The position numbers and the translations under genes are program-made. Under the pieces are notes generated by a model that was not told the DNA's origin, made no database searches, and was given only the letters and a program-made list of their open reading frames with translations. From Halopseudomonas yangmingensis (GTDB lineage: Bacteria > Pseudomonadota > Gammaproteobacteria > Pseudomonadales > Pseudomonadaceae), in assembly GCF_900114825.1 (NCBI RefSeq), contig NZ_FOUI01000020.1:1-32844 (forward strand): 32,844 nucleotides of DNA, written 5' to 3'. Positions 10,141 through 17,026 of this stretch are shown here, piece by piece; position 1 is the first letter of the stretch; the number at the start of each line of letters is the position of its first letter.

Positions 10141-10158
10141 TGTTAGCAATCCGCTACA
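10141..10158. promoter_or_regulatory. Operator-like palindrome B (XRE region)
   Basis: TGTTAGCAATCCGCTACA is an imperfect inverted repeat (TGT.AGC/GCT.ACA) in the region between the XRE gene and its divergent neighbour. It shares the pattern TGTWRNCAWTYNGCTACA with the site at 10204-10221. A further half-site GCTACA is at 10113-10118. It is probably bound by the XRE regulator. Confidence 0.6.
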
Positions 10159-10166
10159 AAAAAAGC

Positions 10167-10195
10167 TTGCACGCTTCGCCATATGCAGCTATAGA
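10167..10195 (+). promoter_or_regulatory. Sigma-70-type promoter toward the 54-codon gene
   Basis: A -35-like TTGCAC (10167-10172) and a -10-like TATAGA (10190-10195) are separated by exactly 17 bp. The predicted start falls at the left edge of operator 10204-10221, so repressor binding there would block transcription. Confidence 0.5.
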
Positions 10196-10203
10196 TATAC
10201 ACA

Positions 10204-10221
10204 TGTAGTCATTTGGCTACA
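10204..10221. promoter_or_regulatory. Operator-like palindrome C (XRE region)
   Basis: TGTAGTCATTTGGCTACA is an 18-bp inverted repeat with ATGTAG/CTACAT arms when extended by one base. It matches the site at 10141-10158 and sits just downstream of the predicted plus-strand promoter, right before ATG 10223. Confidence 0.62.
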
Positions 10222-10222
10222 T

Positions 10223-10387
10223 ATGAAGCCCAAGGAGAACACCCATGAGTACAGTCTGTCGAACGATGGCGTTGTTTCGCAAAACCGGCGTAAGCAGTAC
10301 CGTTATTCCGTCCCAACGGAAGTTTTCGACTTCATCGAAATGACCGCGCAAGAGGTGCTGGCGCAACAGCAGGCTCTGCTCGAGTAG
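10223..10387 (+). CDS. Small protein of unknown function (54 aa) divergent from the XRE regulator
   Basis: The ORF encodes 54 aa beginning MKPKENTHEY, with a basic patch QNRRKQYRY and an amphipathic C-terminal helix (FDFIEMTAQEVLAQQQALLE). I do not recognise a family. Support for coding comes from strongly GC-rich third codon positions, an ATG directly after the operator, and a promoter with good spacing. Against it, there is no Shine-Dalgarno before ATG 10223. A good AAGGAG (10232-10237) instead precedes ATG 10245 in another frame, which would give only 32 aa with poor codon use. The transcript may be leaderless or nearly so. The arrangement of small XRE plus small divergent gene resembles phage-type switches or toxin-antitoxin loci, but no toxin fold is visible. 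Confidence 0.5.
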   Translation: MKPKENTHEYSLSNDGVVSQNRRKQYRYSVPTEVFDFIEMTAQEVLAQQQALLE

Positions 10388-10419
10388 CAAGACAGCCCTG
10401 ACAGATGTTGGCGGGAGAT

Positions 10420-10511
10420 TCAGTGTAGAAAAAGGTACGCCATATTTCGCAATAGCACGCAGGATAGCTGCTCCAGATAATCAGCCCGTGGTTTATCGAA
10501 ACCTACACTGA
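10420..10511. repeat. Nine-bp inverted repeats bounding a 92-bp segment
   Basis: TCAGTGTAG (10420-10428) and CTACACTGA (10503-10511) are perfect inverted copies flanking 74 bp in the otherwise empty gap 10388-10529, just upstream of the next gene. They could be paired operator half-sites or the ends of a tiny element. The arms also resemble the TGTAG/CTACA half-sites of the XRE operators. Confidence 0.4.
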
Positions 10512-10529
10512 TCATACTTGGAGCTGCAC

Positions 10530-10970
10530 ATGACATTCCTCGATTCCGCCTTTGACTTTGCTGGCAATACCATTGACGCCGTCGGTTCTATTGCCTCGAA
10601 TACGGCTGCAAAAGCTGTCACTCTGGGTCGCTCGACCTTACATACCGTGAAGGAAAATCCCGGCAAGATAGCCCTTGTATGCGCCGCAACTATTGCCACT
10701 GGCGGAGCTGCCGCCGCATTTGCCGGCCCAATTGCCGCAACCATTGGCAGCACCGGGCTCTTGGGCGCAACAGCCTCCGGAACAGCCATAAGCACCCTCA
10801 AGGGCGCGGCCCTGGTCAAGGCTTCACTGGCAGCGCTGGGGGGAGGGTCACTGGCTGCAGGGGGTGGTGGAATGGCGGCAGGTGCCACGGTAGTGACCGT
10901 GTCAGGTGCGACCCTGGGGGCTTCAGTCAGCACCGGCGCTGCGGTGGGTGTGTCACGCATACAGAAATAA
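10530..10970 (+). CDS. Gly/Ala-rich hydrophobic protein, possibly membrane-active (unknown function)
   Basis: The protein is 146 aa from ATG 10530, which is preceded by GGAG at 10520-10523; an in-frame TTG at 10518 would add four residues and overlap that site. Residues about 1-45 look amphipathic; about 46-140 are a low-complexity hydrophobic tract of Gly, Ala, Ser and Thr with glycine-zipper spacing (for example SLAALGGGSLAAGGGGMAAG). The pattern is reminiscent of the Ifi-6-16 family of small membrane proteins and of pore-forming or glycine-zipper proteins, but this is a resemblance, not an identification. It lies 14 bp upstream of the next gene and probably shares its transcript. In this defence-like setting a membrane-acting effector is one possibility. 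Confidence 0.75.
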   Translation: MTFLDSAFDFAGNTIDAVGSIASNTAAKAVTLGRSTLHTVKENPGKIALVCAATIATGGAAAAFAGPIAATIGSTGLLGATASGTAISTLKGAALVKASLAALGGGSLAAGGGGMAAGATVVTVSGATLGASVSTGAAVGVSRIQK

Positions 10971-10984
10971 AGAGGGAATGTGGC

Positions 10985-12223
10985 ATGGGAAGAGTCAGCA
11001 ATGCACAGAAGGCCGGCCTGGATCTGCTGGATCAGGTCGCGTTCAACGAGCTGGTGTGTTTCGGGGCGATGACCTCAAGGGAGCAACGCCAGCTGCGCAC
11101 TATCATTGGCCGGGTTACCCATCTGGCCGAAAGCCGATATGAAGGGAGACAGGCAGAACTCATCAAGCATCTTGCCTACATCTTTTTGGGCCTCATGCTG
11201 ACCAACACCCTAGATGAATGCCGACAGGCCTTTCCTGTAAATGTGCCGCGACCAGACATGCCGCAAGAGCAAATTGATGCGGCCAAAGAGCACATTCGTA
11301 CGCTTCAGATGGCTACCATGCTGGCCTGCGTCCAAAGCACTAGCGGTTTTGATGCCAGCTTCGCCTTGGAGATCGCAGAAAGCCTCAGGGCAAGGTTCGT
11401 CGGCTACTCCGCGGTGGTCAGACAAGACCTGGCCATGCGGTGCTTTGTGGCCGAGTTTCGAGAGGCATCCGTAAAAAGCTATTGCTGGCTGATAGCCAAC
11501 AGGGTACTGCCGGTAACCAAGAACAGCCCTGATCGAATAAATACCGACTTCGATGCTCGATTTCTGGTGAGAATTGCTCTGATCTGCGATCTGGAGATGA
11601 TCAGACACTTCCTGATGGTACAGGCACGCCAGGCCAGCCCTGCCAGTGCCGTGCTCGGACACCCGGAGCTTGAACTGAGTGAAGCGACAATTGGAAGTCT
11701 TCTTTATGTACAGAAAACCTTCAATGAAGCGAGCACCCTGCCGAGCTTGCGAAACAGGGTACCGATGATCAGCGGCCAATGCCCCGCTGAGCCAAGCAGG
11801 GTGCAGCAGTTTTTTGAGAACTGGGCCAAGCACAAGGCAAGACTTCGCATGCACCCAGGGACACTGGGAAGCTGGCTCGGCATTTTAGGTGCCGTGATGG
11901 TAGAGACCCAGCTTGCAGAAGAACGGAAAAAAGCGCAGCGAGAAGAACATGCACGGGTACCTGCAATCTTTAATGCGGTGACCAACGAAAACACTATCAC
12001 TGCGCTCGTTAAAAACAGGCTTTCAGGCTACGGACTGCAGATCAACGCCGATACGCTATACCGAAAACACGCAATGCTGGGCAAAACGCTGCTTCGCTTG
12101 GTACAGGCTTACTGCCAGAACATGAGGGATGTAGGGGTAGTGTATTCAGCGATCAACGATGACCCCTTTTATGTAGCGTGGTTTATGCATGCCGATAAGC
12201 TGACAGACGTGCATGGGACATGA
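10985..12223 (+). CDS. Protein of unknown function (412 aa) paired with the Gly-rich protein
   Basis: I chose ATG 10985 (MGRVSNAQKAGLD) because GAGGG lies eight bases upstream and the longer open frame upstream overlaps the Gly-rich gene out of frame. The product is mostly alpha-helical, cytosolic in character, without signal peptide. One moderately hydrophobic segment (about 62-78, LAYIFLGLMLTNTL) is visible. There are scattered cysteines with no metal-site spacing, and no nuclease, ATPase or protease motif that I can recognise. It sits 14 bp after the Gly-rich gene, so the two form a likely operon. Location between the XRE/R-M cluster and core genes suggests it belongs to the accessory region. 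Function unknown. Confidence 0.82.
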   Translation: MGRVSNAQKAGLDLLDQVAFNELVCFGAMTSREQRQLRTIIGRVTHLAESRYEGRQAELIKHLAYIFLGLMLTNTLDECRQAFPVNVPRPDMPQEQIDAAKEHIRTLQMATMLACVQSTSGFDASFALEIAESLRARFVGYSAVVRQDLAMRCFVAEFREASVKSYCWLIANRVLPVTKNSPDRINTDFDARFLVRIALICDLEMIRHFLMVQARQASPASAVLGHPELELSEATIGSLLYVQKTFNEASTLPSLRNRVPMISGQCPAEPSRVQQFFENWAKHKARLRMHPGTLGSWLGILGAVMVETQLAEERKKAQREEHARVPAIFNAVTNENTITALVKNRLSGYGLQINADTLYRKHAMLGKTLLRLVQAYCQNMRDVGVVYSAINDDPFYVAWFMHADKLTDVHGT

Positions 12224-12313
12224 TCACGCCTGTTACAGCCGATGAAGACACTCAGAAATGTTCTTATCAACGGGATAGCATCCTCCTCAACAGGCATCCT
12301 GTCGAACCAACCT

Positions 12314-12589
12314 TCAACCACACACATTCATACCCTGCATGCGCTGATACCCCGCACGGGTCAACAGCACCAGATGGCGGGTAGTCTGGTAAATGCTGCC
12401 CTGATCCTTGAGCGTCTGGATAAAGGCCGCGTGCGCCGACTCCGGCAGGTAGAAATAGTCCCGCCCTTCCACCAGGGCGCTCTCGCAGCGTTTGAACAGG
12501 CGAAACGCCGTGCCTTTCGCCAGACCGTTGAGGCTGTCTATCTGTCGGAAACTGAGGGTTTCCATGCCCTGATAATCAATGGGTTGCAT
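12314..12589 (-). CDS. Small conserved-looking protein, unknown function (91 aa)
   Basis: From ATG 12589 the protein reads MQPIDYQGMETLSFRQ... and ends ...GYQRMQGMNVCG. The frame is open further upstream (to 12892), but that extension is low-complexity and antisense to the 70-aa gene, so I reject it. The sequence has the feel of a KilA-N/ORF6N-like or phage-antirepressor-type small domain (FYLPESAHAAFIQTLKDQG, then TTRHLVLLTRAGYQRM), but I cannot assign it firmly. It is divergent from the gene at 12711, with a perfect palindrome between them. The gap to the preceding convergent gene (12224-12313) holds only a weak ACAGG/CCTGT hairpin. Confidence 0.65.
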   Translation of the reverse strand: MQPIDYQGMETLSFRQIDSLNGLAKGTAFRLFKRCESALVEGRDYFYLPESAHAAFIQTLKDQGSIYQTTRHLVLLTRAGYQRMQGMNVCG

Positions 12590-12645
12590 GCCGTTGTGAT
12601 ATCCCGTTACGCCGCGCAGTCGCCTTGCCGACTGATCCGGTGCTA

Positions 12646-12659
12646 GGTTAGCACTAACC
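12646..12659. promoter_or_regulatory. Perfect 14-bp palindrome between two divergent small genes
   Basis: GGTTAGCACTAACC (six-bp arms, two-bp centre) lies between starts at 12589 (minus) and 12711 (plus). Position and symmetry suggest an operator; the cognate regulator is unknown. Confidence 0.45.
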
Positions 12660-12710
12660 ACTGGCAGCGATCCGCCAGCCCTCGACCACGCCAGCCCATG
12701 GGGATGCACC

Positions 12711-12923
12711 ATGTCTGACCAGGACACCCTGACCGCCCTGAAAATTGCCTTCACCTTTATGCCGCAGCCACTGGAAGTGACCCGTTTCGAATACGGCGAG
12801 GATGCCGGCAGGATACTGGAGCAGATCAACTTTGTGCGCGAAGTGCTGCTCGACCACGGCATAGACCCGGATGAGGTCGCCGGGGAGATCAACCCCGACA
12901 GCTCGCCAAACTCCTGCTACTGA
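12711..12923 (+). CDS. Small acidic protein of unknown function (70 aa)
   Basis: MSDQDTLTALKIAFTFMPQP... is a short acidic protein with a predicted helix (GRILEQINFVREVLLDHGIDPDEV) and a C-terminal cysteine. GGGGA precedes the ATG by six bases. I do not recognise a family. It is divergent from the 91-aa gene and shares the palindromic intergenic region. Codon use agrees with neighbouring core genes. Confidence 0.72.
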   Translation: MSDQDTLTALKIAFTFMPQPLEVTRFEYGEDAGRILEQINFVREVLLDHGIDPDEVAGEINPDSSPNSCY

Positions 12924-12945
12924 GGGCAAGCGTCCGGGCTGAAGA

Positions 12946-13479
12946 TTACTGCCGGCGGAAGAACAGCGTCACCTGACCCCACTCGATGCCGAACTTGCGC
13001 ATGCTGGCACGATTGATCAGGGTATCCTCATCCATCAGGTACATCCAGTCATCGAAGTGCACCTCCCACACCCGCCCATCCACCGGCAGGCTCAGGGTGT
13101 AGCGCCAGCGAAAGGCATTGCCGGCCAGCTGGCCGCTGGCTTCGCCCACCACATCCTCCGCCGTGCCGCGCCAGCCCTTGGGGCCATCCGGGGTCAGGGT
13201 CCAGACGCGGCGTTGCGTGGTGCCGTCGCTGTAACTGAAGTGCTCGTCGAGGATCAGCCTGTCACCCTCGCGCCTGCTGTCGATCTGCACGTGGAAGCGC
13301 GTAACCACCTTGCCGGAGCGGTTCTGGAACATGCCCCAGGCCTCGACCGGGCCGGAGAAATACTCCAGCAGATCCAGTTCCGGTTGCTCATCGGCATAGT
13401 CCTCGACACTGACGCTGGCGCAGCCGGCCAGCAGCAGGCAGCTGAATAGCAGCAACAACAGCGCTTTGATCGATTGCAT
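12946..13479 (-). CDS. DUF3833-family lipoprotein
   Basis: The 177-aa protein starts with a lipoprotein signal (MQSIKALLLLLFSCLLLAGC, lipobox LAGC with Cys20). The mature part reads as a DUF3833 domain: YFSGPVEAWGMFQNRSGKVVTRFHV, WTLTPDG..WRGTAEDVVGEASGQLAGNAFRWRY and the C-terminal DDWMYLMDEDTLINRASMRKFGIEWGQVTLFFRR. Its exact role is unknown; the fold probably binds a lipid-like molecule (inference). It lies 11 bp downstream of the chalcone-isomerase-like gene in the same operon. In many proteobacteria this pair sits in a cluster with photolyase and cyclopropane fatty acid synthase genes, which are not present in this window. Confidence 0.9.
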   Translation of the reverse strand: MQSIKALLLLLFSCLLLAGCASVSVEDYADEQPELDLLEYFSGPVEAWGMFQNRSGKVVTRFHVQIDSRREGDRLILDEHFSYSDGTTQRRVWTLTPDGPKGWRGTAEDVVGEASGQLAGNAFRWRYTLSLPVDGRVWEVHFDDWMYLMDEDTLINRASMRKFGIEWGQVTLFFRRQ

Positions 13480-13490
13480 CGGTAACGTCC

Positions 13491-14033
13491 TCAGTCAAGG
13501 CCGAGCAGGGCCTGGCGCAGGGCCGGGCTGCGGGTTTTCGGGTCAAGCCAGATGGAGAAAAACGCCCGGGAAAACGCCTCGTCGGCGACCACATGCTGCA
13601 GCTGGCCATCGACATAGAAGCGACTGCCGGCACCCGGCAGGTGTACGCCAATGATCTGCTTGCCGGGGCTCACATCAACGAAGGCCTGGCGCATCTCGGC
13701 GGCCCAGCGCTGCAGGTGGTCGTCGGCAACGCGGCGACCCTGCACCCGGCGAATCTCGTCGACGCTGGTGCTGACCAGCCGCTCGCGGCTGATCTCGCGG
13801 GCATAGGTCAATTCAAGGGCGAAGGGTTGCTCGAACAGCTGATCGGGCTCAGAGGCCCACAGCCGTGCTGAGTAGATTGGCAGGCCAAACCAGCTGAAAC
13901 TGCCCTGACCGATCACCTCGACCTCGGGCAGACTGGCCTTCCAGTCGGCCTGGGCCTTGCCCAGACATAATAGCGCCAGCAGAAACACAACGGACACTGC
14001 GCGCATCTGGCAATGACGGATGATGGCTTGCAT
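13491..14033 (-). CDS. Chalcone isomerase-like periplasmic protein
   Basis: The 180-aa protein has a signal peptide (cleavage about ...GKAQA/DW, residue 30) and a chalcone-isomerase-like domain (pfam16036 type): GQGSFSWFGLPIYSARLWAS, LTYAREISRERLVSTSVDEI, and the C-terminal FYVDGQL...FSRAFFSIWLDPKTRSPALRQALLG. Bacterial members are not known to make flavonoids; a fatty-acid-binding role is likely (family inference). ATG 14033 is chosen over 14048 because GGAG lies seven bases upstream of it. It is first in an operon with the DUF3833 lipoprotein. A TGTAC/GTACA palindrome lies just upstream. Confidence 0.9.
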   Translation of the reverse strand: MQAIIRHCQMRAVSVVFLLALLCLGKAQADWKASLPEVEVIGQGSFSWFGLPIYSARLWASEPDQLFEQPFALELTYAREISRERLVSTSVDEIRRVQGRRVADDHLQRWAAEMRQAFVDVSPGKQIIGVHLPGAGSRFYVDGQLQHVVADEAFSRAFFSIWLDPKTRSPALRQALLGLD

Positions 14034-14052
14034 TACATGGCTCCACAATAAG

Positions 14053-14069
14053 TGTACTTATCTTGTACA
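14053..14069. promoter_or_regulatory. TGTAC-N7-GTACA palindrome upstream of the chalcone-isomerase-like gene
   Basis: TGTACTTATCTTGTACA sits 20 bp before ATG 14033. It shares the nine-base string TCTTGTACA with the palindrome at 14160-14173, exactly 100 bp away. It is likely an operator of the chalcone-isomerase/DUF3833 operon. Confidence 0.55.
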
Positions 14070-14159
14070 TTCGCACATCACAACATTCAATACAAACATT
14101 GCCTCAGGCCTGGCAGCCCGACAAAGCAAGGCGCCTGCATGCCCATGAATAGCCAGTAA

Positions 14160-14173
14160 TTCTTGTACAAGAA
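14160..14173. promoter_or_regulatory. Perfect 14-bp palindrome TTCTTGTACAAGAA
   Basis: This is a fully symmetric site in the 248-bp gap between the divergent genes starting at 14033 (minus) and 14282 (plus). It carries the same TGTACA core as the site at 14053-14069. The remaining gap sequence is AT-rich, without another obvious signal. Confidence 0.55.
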
Positions 14174-14281
14174 CCGACGAAAAAATAACTCCACAAATTC
14201 ATATCAATATATGTCATGGTTTTAAGGCAACCCTGACTGGCCGCGTCAGCGCGGGCAGGCGCAGACAACAAGGAGTAGACC

Positions 14282-14671
14282 ATGTCATTTTTCAACAAGA
14301 TTCTGGCAAAACTGGGCATCGGCAGCGCCGAAGCCGCACCAACCCAAACAGTAGCGACTGACCCAAAACCTGAGGCGATCACTACGCCTGCTGCACCAGC
14401 GGCCATTGCTCTGGTGGATGTGGTTGCCCAGCTTGAACAAAAAGCCGCAAGCAATCCGCAAAAACTGAACTGGCGCACGTCGATTGTCGACCTGCTCAAA
14501 CTGCTGGATATTGACAGTAGCCTGGGTGCTCGCAAGGAACTGGCGACAGAACTGGGCTGCCCGGCTGAACTGATGACCGACTCGGCACAAATGAATATGT
14601 GGCTGCACAAAACCGTGCTGGCGCGCATCGCTGCGAACGGTGGCAATGTTCCAGCCGACCTTCTTGACTAG
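14282..14671 (+). CDS. DUF3597-family protein
   Basis: This 129-aa protein begins MSFFNKILAKLGIG, followed by an Ala/Pro-rich linker (about 18-45), and then the DUF3597 helical domain (VDVVAQLEQKAASNPQKLNWRTSIVDLLKLLDIDSSLGARKELATELG...). The last residues NGGNVPADLLD are typical of the family. Function is unknown. AAGGAG precedes the ATG at normal spacing. It is 11 bp upstream of the DUF937 gene, and the YegP-like gene follows, so the three probably form one transcript. Confidence 0.9.
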   Translation: MSFFNKILAKLGIGSAEAAPTQTVATDPKPEAITTPAAPAAIALVDVVAQLEQKAASNPQKLNWRTSIVDLLKLLDIDSSLGARKELATELGCPAELMTDSAQMNMWLHKTVLARIAANGGNVPADLLD

Positions 14672-14682
14672 GAAACAACACA

Positions 14683-15249
14683 ATGCAGATCACTGACCTT
14701 CTGACCCAGATGGGCGGCATTCAGTCTGTGGCGAAAGAGCTTGGGGTAAGCGAGAGCGATGCCCTGAAAGGAGCCGAGACCCTGTTGCCGGCAATTCTTG
14801 GCGGCATGAAAAAGCAGGCGCAGAGCCAGTCTTCAGGTCTGGGTGGACTGGGCGGTCTGCTTGGACAACTGGGTGGCAGCGGGCTACTCGATCAAGTGCT
14901 GGGCAGCCAACCCACAGATACCAGCCAGGGTAACAACATTCTCGGCCAGATTTTTGGCTCCAAGGATGTCAGCCGGACAGTTGCCCAGGATGCAGCAGCA
15001 CGCTCCGGGCTGGACCCGACGCTGTTGAAACAGATGTTGCCGATGCTGGCTATGCTGGTTACCGGCTTTATGAGCAAGCAAGGCGCCACTTCGGCACCGC
15101 CTCAGAGTGGCGGACTCGGTGGACTGCTGGGAGGCATGCTCGGCGGCAATCGACAGGAGTCATCAAGCCTGCTGTCAATGCTTGATCTGAATGGCGACGG
15201 CAACCCTCTGGATGACATCCTGCGCTTGGCGGGCAAGTCCAGAAGTTGA
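14683..15249 (+). CDS. DUF937-family protein
   Basis: The 188-aa protein has an N-terminal DUF937 domain (MQITDLLTQMGGIQSVAKELGVSESDALKGAETLLPAILGGM) followed by Gly/Leu/Ser-rich low-complexity repeats (GGLGGLLGQLGGSG; GGLGGLLGGMLGG), and a C-terminal acidic motif LDLNGDGNPLDDILRL resembling an EF-hand-like Ca2+ loop. The role is unknown. The gene follows DUF3597 closely; no strong Shine-Dalgarno is visible. Confidence 0.9.
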   Translation: MQITDLLTQMGGIQSVAKELGVSESDALKGAETLLPAILGGMKKQAQSQSSGLGGLGGLLGQLGGSGLLDQVLGSQPTDTSQGNNILGQIFGSKDVSRTVAQDAAARSGLDPTLLKQMLPMLAMLVTGFMSKQGATSAPPQSGGLGGLLGGMLGGNRQESSSLLSMLDLNGDGNPLDDILRLAGKSRS

Positions 15250-15324
15250 GGCAAAGATGTAGCATTCCAGGGCAAACAGCCCATGCAGAAAACGCCCCAC
15301 AGGGGATCAAACAGGAGTATCGCG

Positions 15325-15660
15325 ATGTCAGGCAAATTTGAAGTCTACAAGGACAAGGCCGGCGAGTTCCGCTTCCGACTGAAGGCAGGCAATGGCCAGA
15401 ACATTCTTGGCAGCGAAGGCTACAAGGATCGTGCAGGCTGCATGAACGGCGTTGAGTCGGTAAAGAAAAACGCTGCCGATGATGCCCGCTATGAACGCAA
15501 GGAGACCGCCAGCGGCAAATTCATGTTCAACCTCAAGGCAGCTAACCACCAGGTGATTGGTACCAGCCAGTCCTACGAGTCGGAAGCTTCCCGCGACAAG
15601 GGCATCGAGTCAGTGAAAAACCATGCGCCGGAAGCCAAGGTCGTCGAAGTAGAGGACTGA
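15325..15660 (+). CDS. YegP-type protein with two DUF1508 repeats
   Basis: The 111-aa protein contains two tandem DUF1508 units. The first starts GKFEVYKDKAGEFRFRLKAGNGQNIL (about 3-55), the second ASGKFMFNLKAANHQVIGTSQSYES (about 60-105); each ends with GVESVKKNA or GIESVKNHA. ATG 15325 is used since AGGAG lies upstream and the longer frame from 15283 has no family similarity. Members are small, soluble and of unknown function, sometimes stress-induced. A hairpin terminator follows. Confidence 0.93.
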   Translation: MSGKFEVYKDKAGEFRFRLKAGNGQNILGSEGYKDRAGCMNGVESVKKNAADDARYERKETASGKFMFNLKAANHQVIGTSQSYESEASRDKGIESVKNHAPEAKVVEVED

Positions 15661-15671
15661 GGCGCAGCAGC

Positions 15672-15703
15672 AGACTGCCCTGACTGCGTGCGGGGCAGTC
15701 TTT
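15672..15703 (+). terminator. Intrinsic terminator after the YegP-like gene
   Basis: AGACTGCCC (15672-15680) pairs with GGGCAGTCT (15693-15701), a nine-bp GC-rich stem with a 12-nt loop, followed by a short T run (TCTTTC). It closes the DUF3597-DUF937-YegP unit. Confidence 0.65.
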
Positions 15704-15821
15704 CCCGAACGCCTCTCCCCCCTGGCACAGGCCCGGCATGTCTCTGCCCGGCAGTTCGACGGCATGCTAGATTAGCGCACCTGCACAAGCAGGTTTCTTC
15801 AGCTTCGGAGTAGCGCATAGC

Positions 15822-16907
15822 ATGTCCCCCTTGCAATTACTGTTGTTTGTTGTGGGTCTGGTGTTGTTGGTGGCTGGCGCCGAAGTGCTGGTCAAGGGCG
15901 CCTCAAGACTGGCAGTCGGTTTTCGCATATCACCACTGGTGATTGGCCTGACAGTGGTTGCCTTCGGCACCAGCGCGCCGGAAATGGCTGTGAGCGCTGG
16001 CGCGGCGCTATCCGGCCAAGGTGATATCGCTCTGGGCAATGTGCTGGGCAGCAACATCTTCAACGTGCTGTTCATTCTGGGTCTGTCGGCACTAATTGCC
16101 CCACTGGTGGTGTCCCGACAATTGATCCGGCTGGATGTGCCGCTGATGATTGGCGCCAGCCTGCTGGTAATGTTGTTGTCGATGAATGGGCTGCTGGGGC
16201 GACTTGAAGGCCTGCTACTGATGGCCCTGATTGTCGCCTATACGGTATTTCTAGTGGTTTCCTCACGCAATGCCAGTCGCGCTGCCAGTGAGGCTGAAGA
16301 GCTGGACGTGCCGACAACCGCCGGTTCGGTGCCACTCAACCTGCTGTTTGTGGTGGGCGGACTGGTGATGCTGGTGCTGGGTGCGCGCTGGCTGGTTGAT
16401 GGCGCAGTCGCGATGGCCGCCAGTCTTGGCATATCCGAACGGGTAATCGGACTGACCATAGTGGCAGCCGGCACCTCGCTGCCGGAGGTAGCAACCTCGG
16501 TGATTGCCAGCCTGCGAGGGCACCGCGACATTGCGGTGGGTAACGTGGTCGGCAGCAACCTGTTCAACCTGCTGGCCGTCCTTGGCCTGGCCAGCTTTCT
16601 TGCACCGCAGGGCATTGCTGTGTCTGCCGAGGTGCTGCGCTTCGACATGCTGATCATGCTGGCGGTGGCGATTGCCTGTCTGCCGATCTTCTTCAGCGGC
16701 CTTCGCATCAATCGCTGGGAAGGCTTGTTGTTCCTTGGCTATTACGTGATCTATACCCTGCATCTGATCCTGGCCGGCAGCAACACCACGGTCTATCAGA
16801 GCCTGTCCAGTGCCACCCTGTTCTACCTGTTGCCGCTGACAGGACTGACCCTGATGGTGCTAATGTGGCAGGGCTGGCGTGAGCACGGCGGGCCATTCAA
16901 ACGCTAG
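15822..16907 (+). CDS. Calcium/sodium antiporter (CaCA family, YrbG-like)
   Basis: The 361-aa inner-membrane protein has about ten hydrophobic segments and two inverted repeats. Each repeat carries the signature pair: GTSAPE (49-54) with GNVLGSNIFN (72-81), and GTSLPE (217-222) with GNVVGSNLFN (240-249). These alpha-repeats hold the ion-binding acidic residues in the K+-dependent/independent Na+/Ca2+ exchanger family. The length is somewhat above E. coli YrbG (325 aa). GGAG is present upstream but far (about 12 nt). It appears monocistronic, preceded by the terminator at 15672-15703. The 119-bp gap after it holds nothing I recognise. Confidence 0.95.
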   Translation: MSPLQLLLFVVGLVLLVAGAEVLVKGASRLAVGFRISPLVIGLTVVAFGTSAPEMAVSAGAALSGQGDIALGNVLGSNIFNVLFILGLSALIAPLVVSRQLIRLDVPLMIGASLLVMLLSMNGLLGRLEGLLLMALIVAYTVFLVVSSRNASRAASEAEELDVPTTAGSVPLNLLFVVGGLVMLVLGARWLVDGAVAMAASLGISERVIGLTIVAAGTSLPEVATSVIASLRGHRDIAVGNVVGSNLFNLLAVLGLASFLAPQGIAVSAEVLRFDMLIMLAVAIACLPIFFSGLRINRWEGLLFLGYYVIYTLHLILAGSNTTVYQSLSSATLFYLLPLTGLTLMVLMWQGWREHGGPFKR

Positions 16908-17026
16908 CAGGCATTTCCTGCATGCCCCAAGGCAAGCCTTGAACTGGCGAAGCGAAGACAGTCCGGGGGTGCGGCAGGCCCGCACTCCCGCTACAATCCG
17001 CCCTTTGCCTGCCAACGGTTGCCGCC

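Noticed and set aside
10245-10343. 32-codon frame with a good AAGGAG site
   Set aside because: Codon use is poor compared with the overlapping 54-codon frame. It is kept only as an alternative, since the ribosome site could be a coincidence or belong to a leader peptide.
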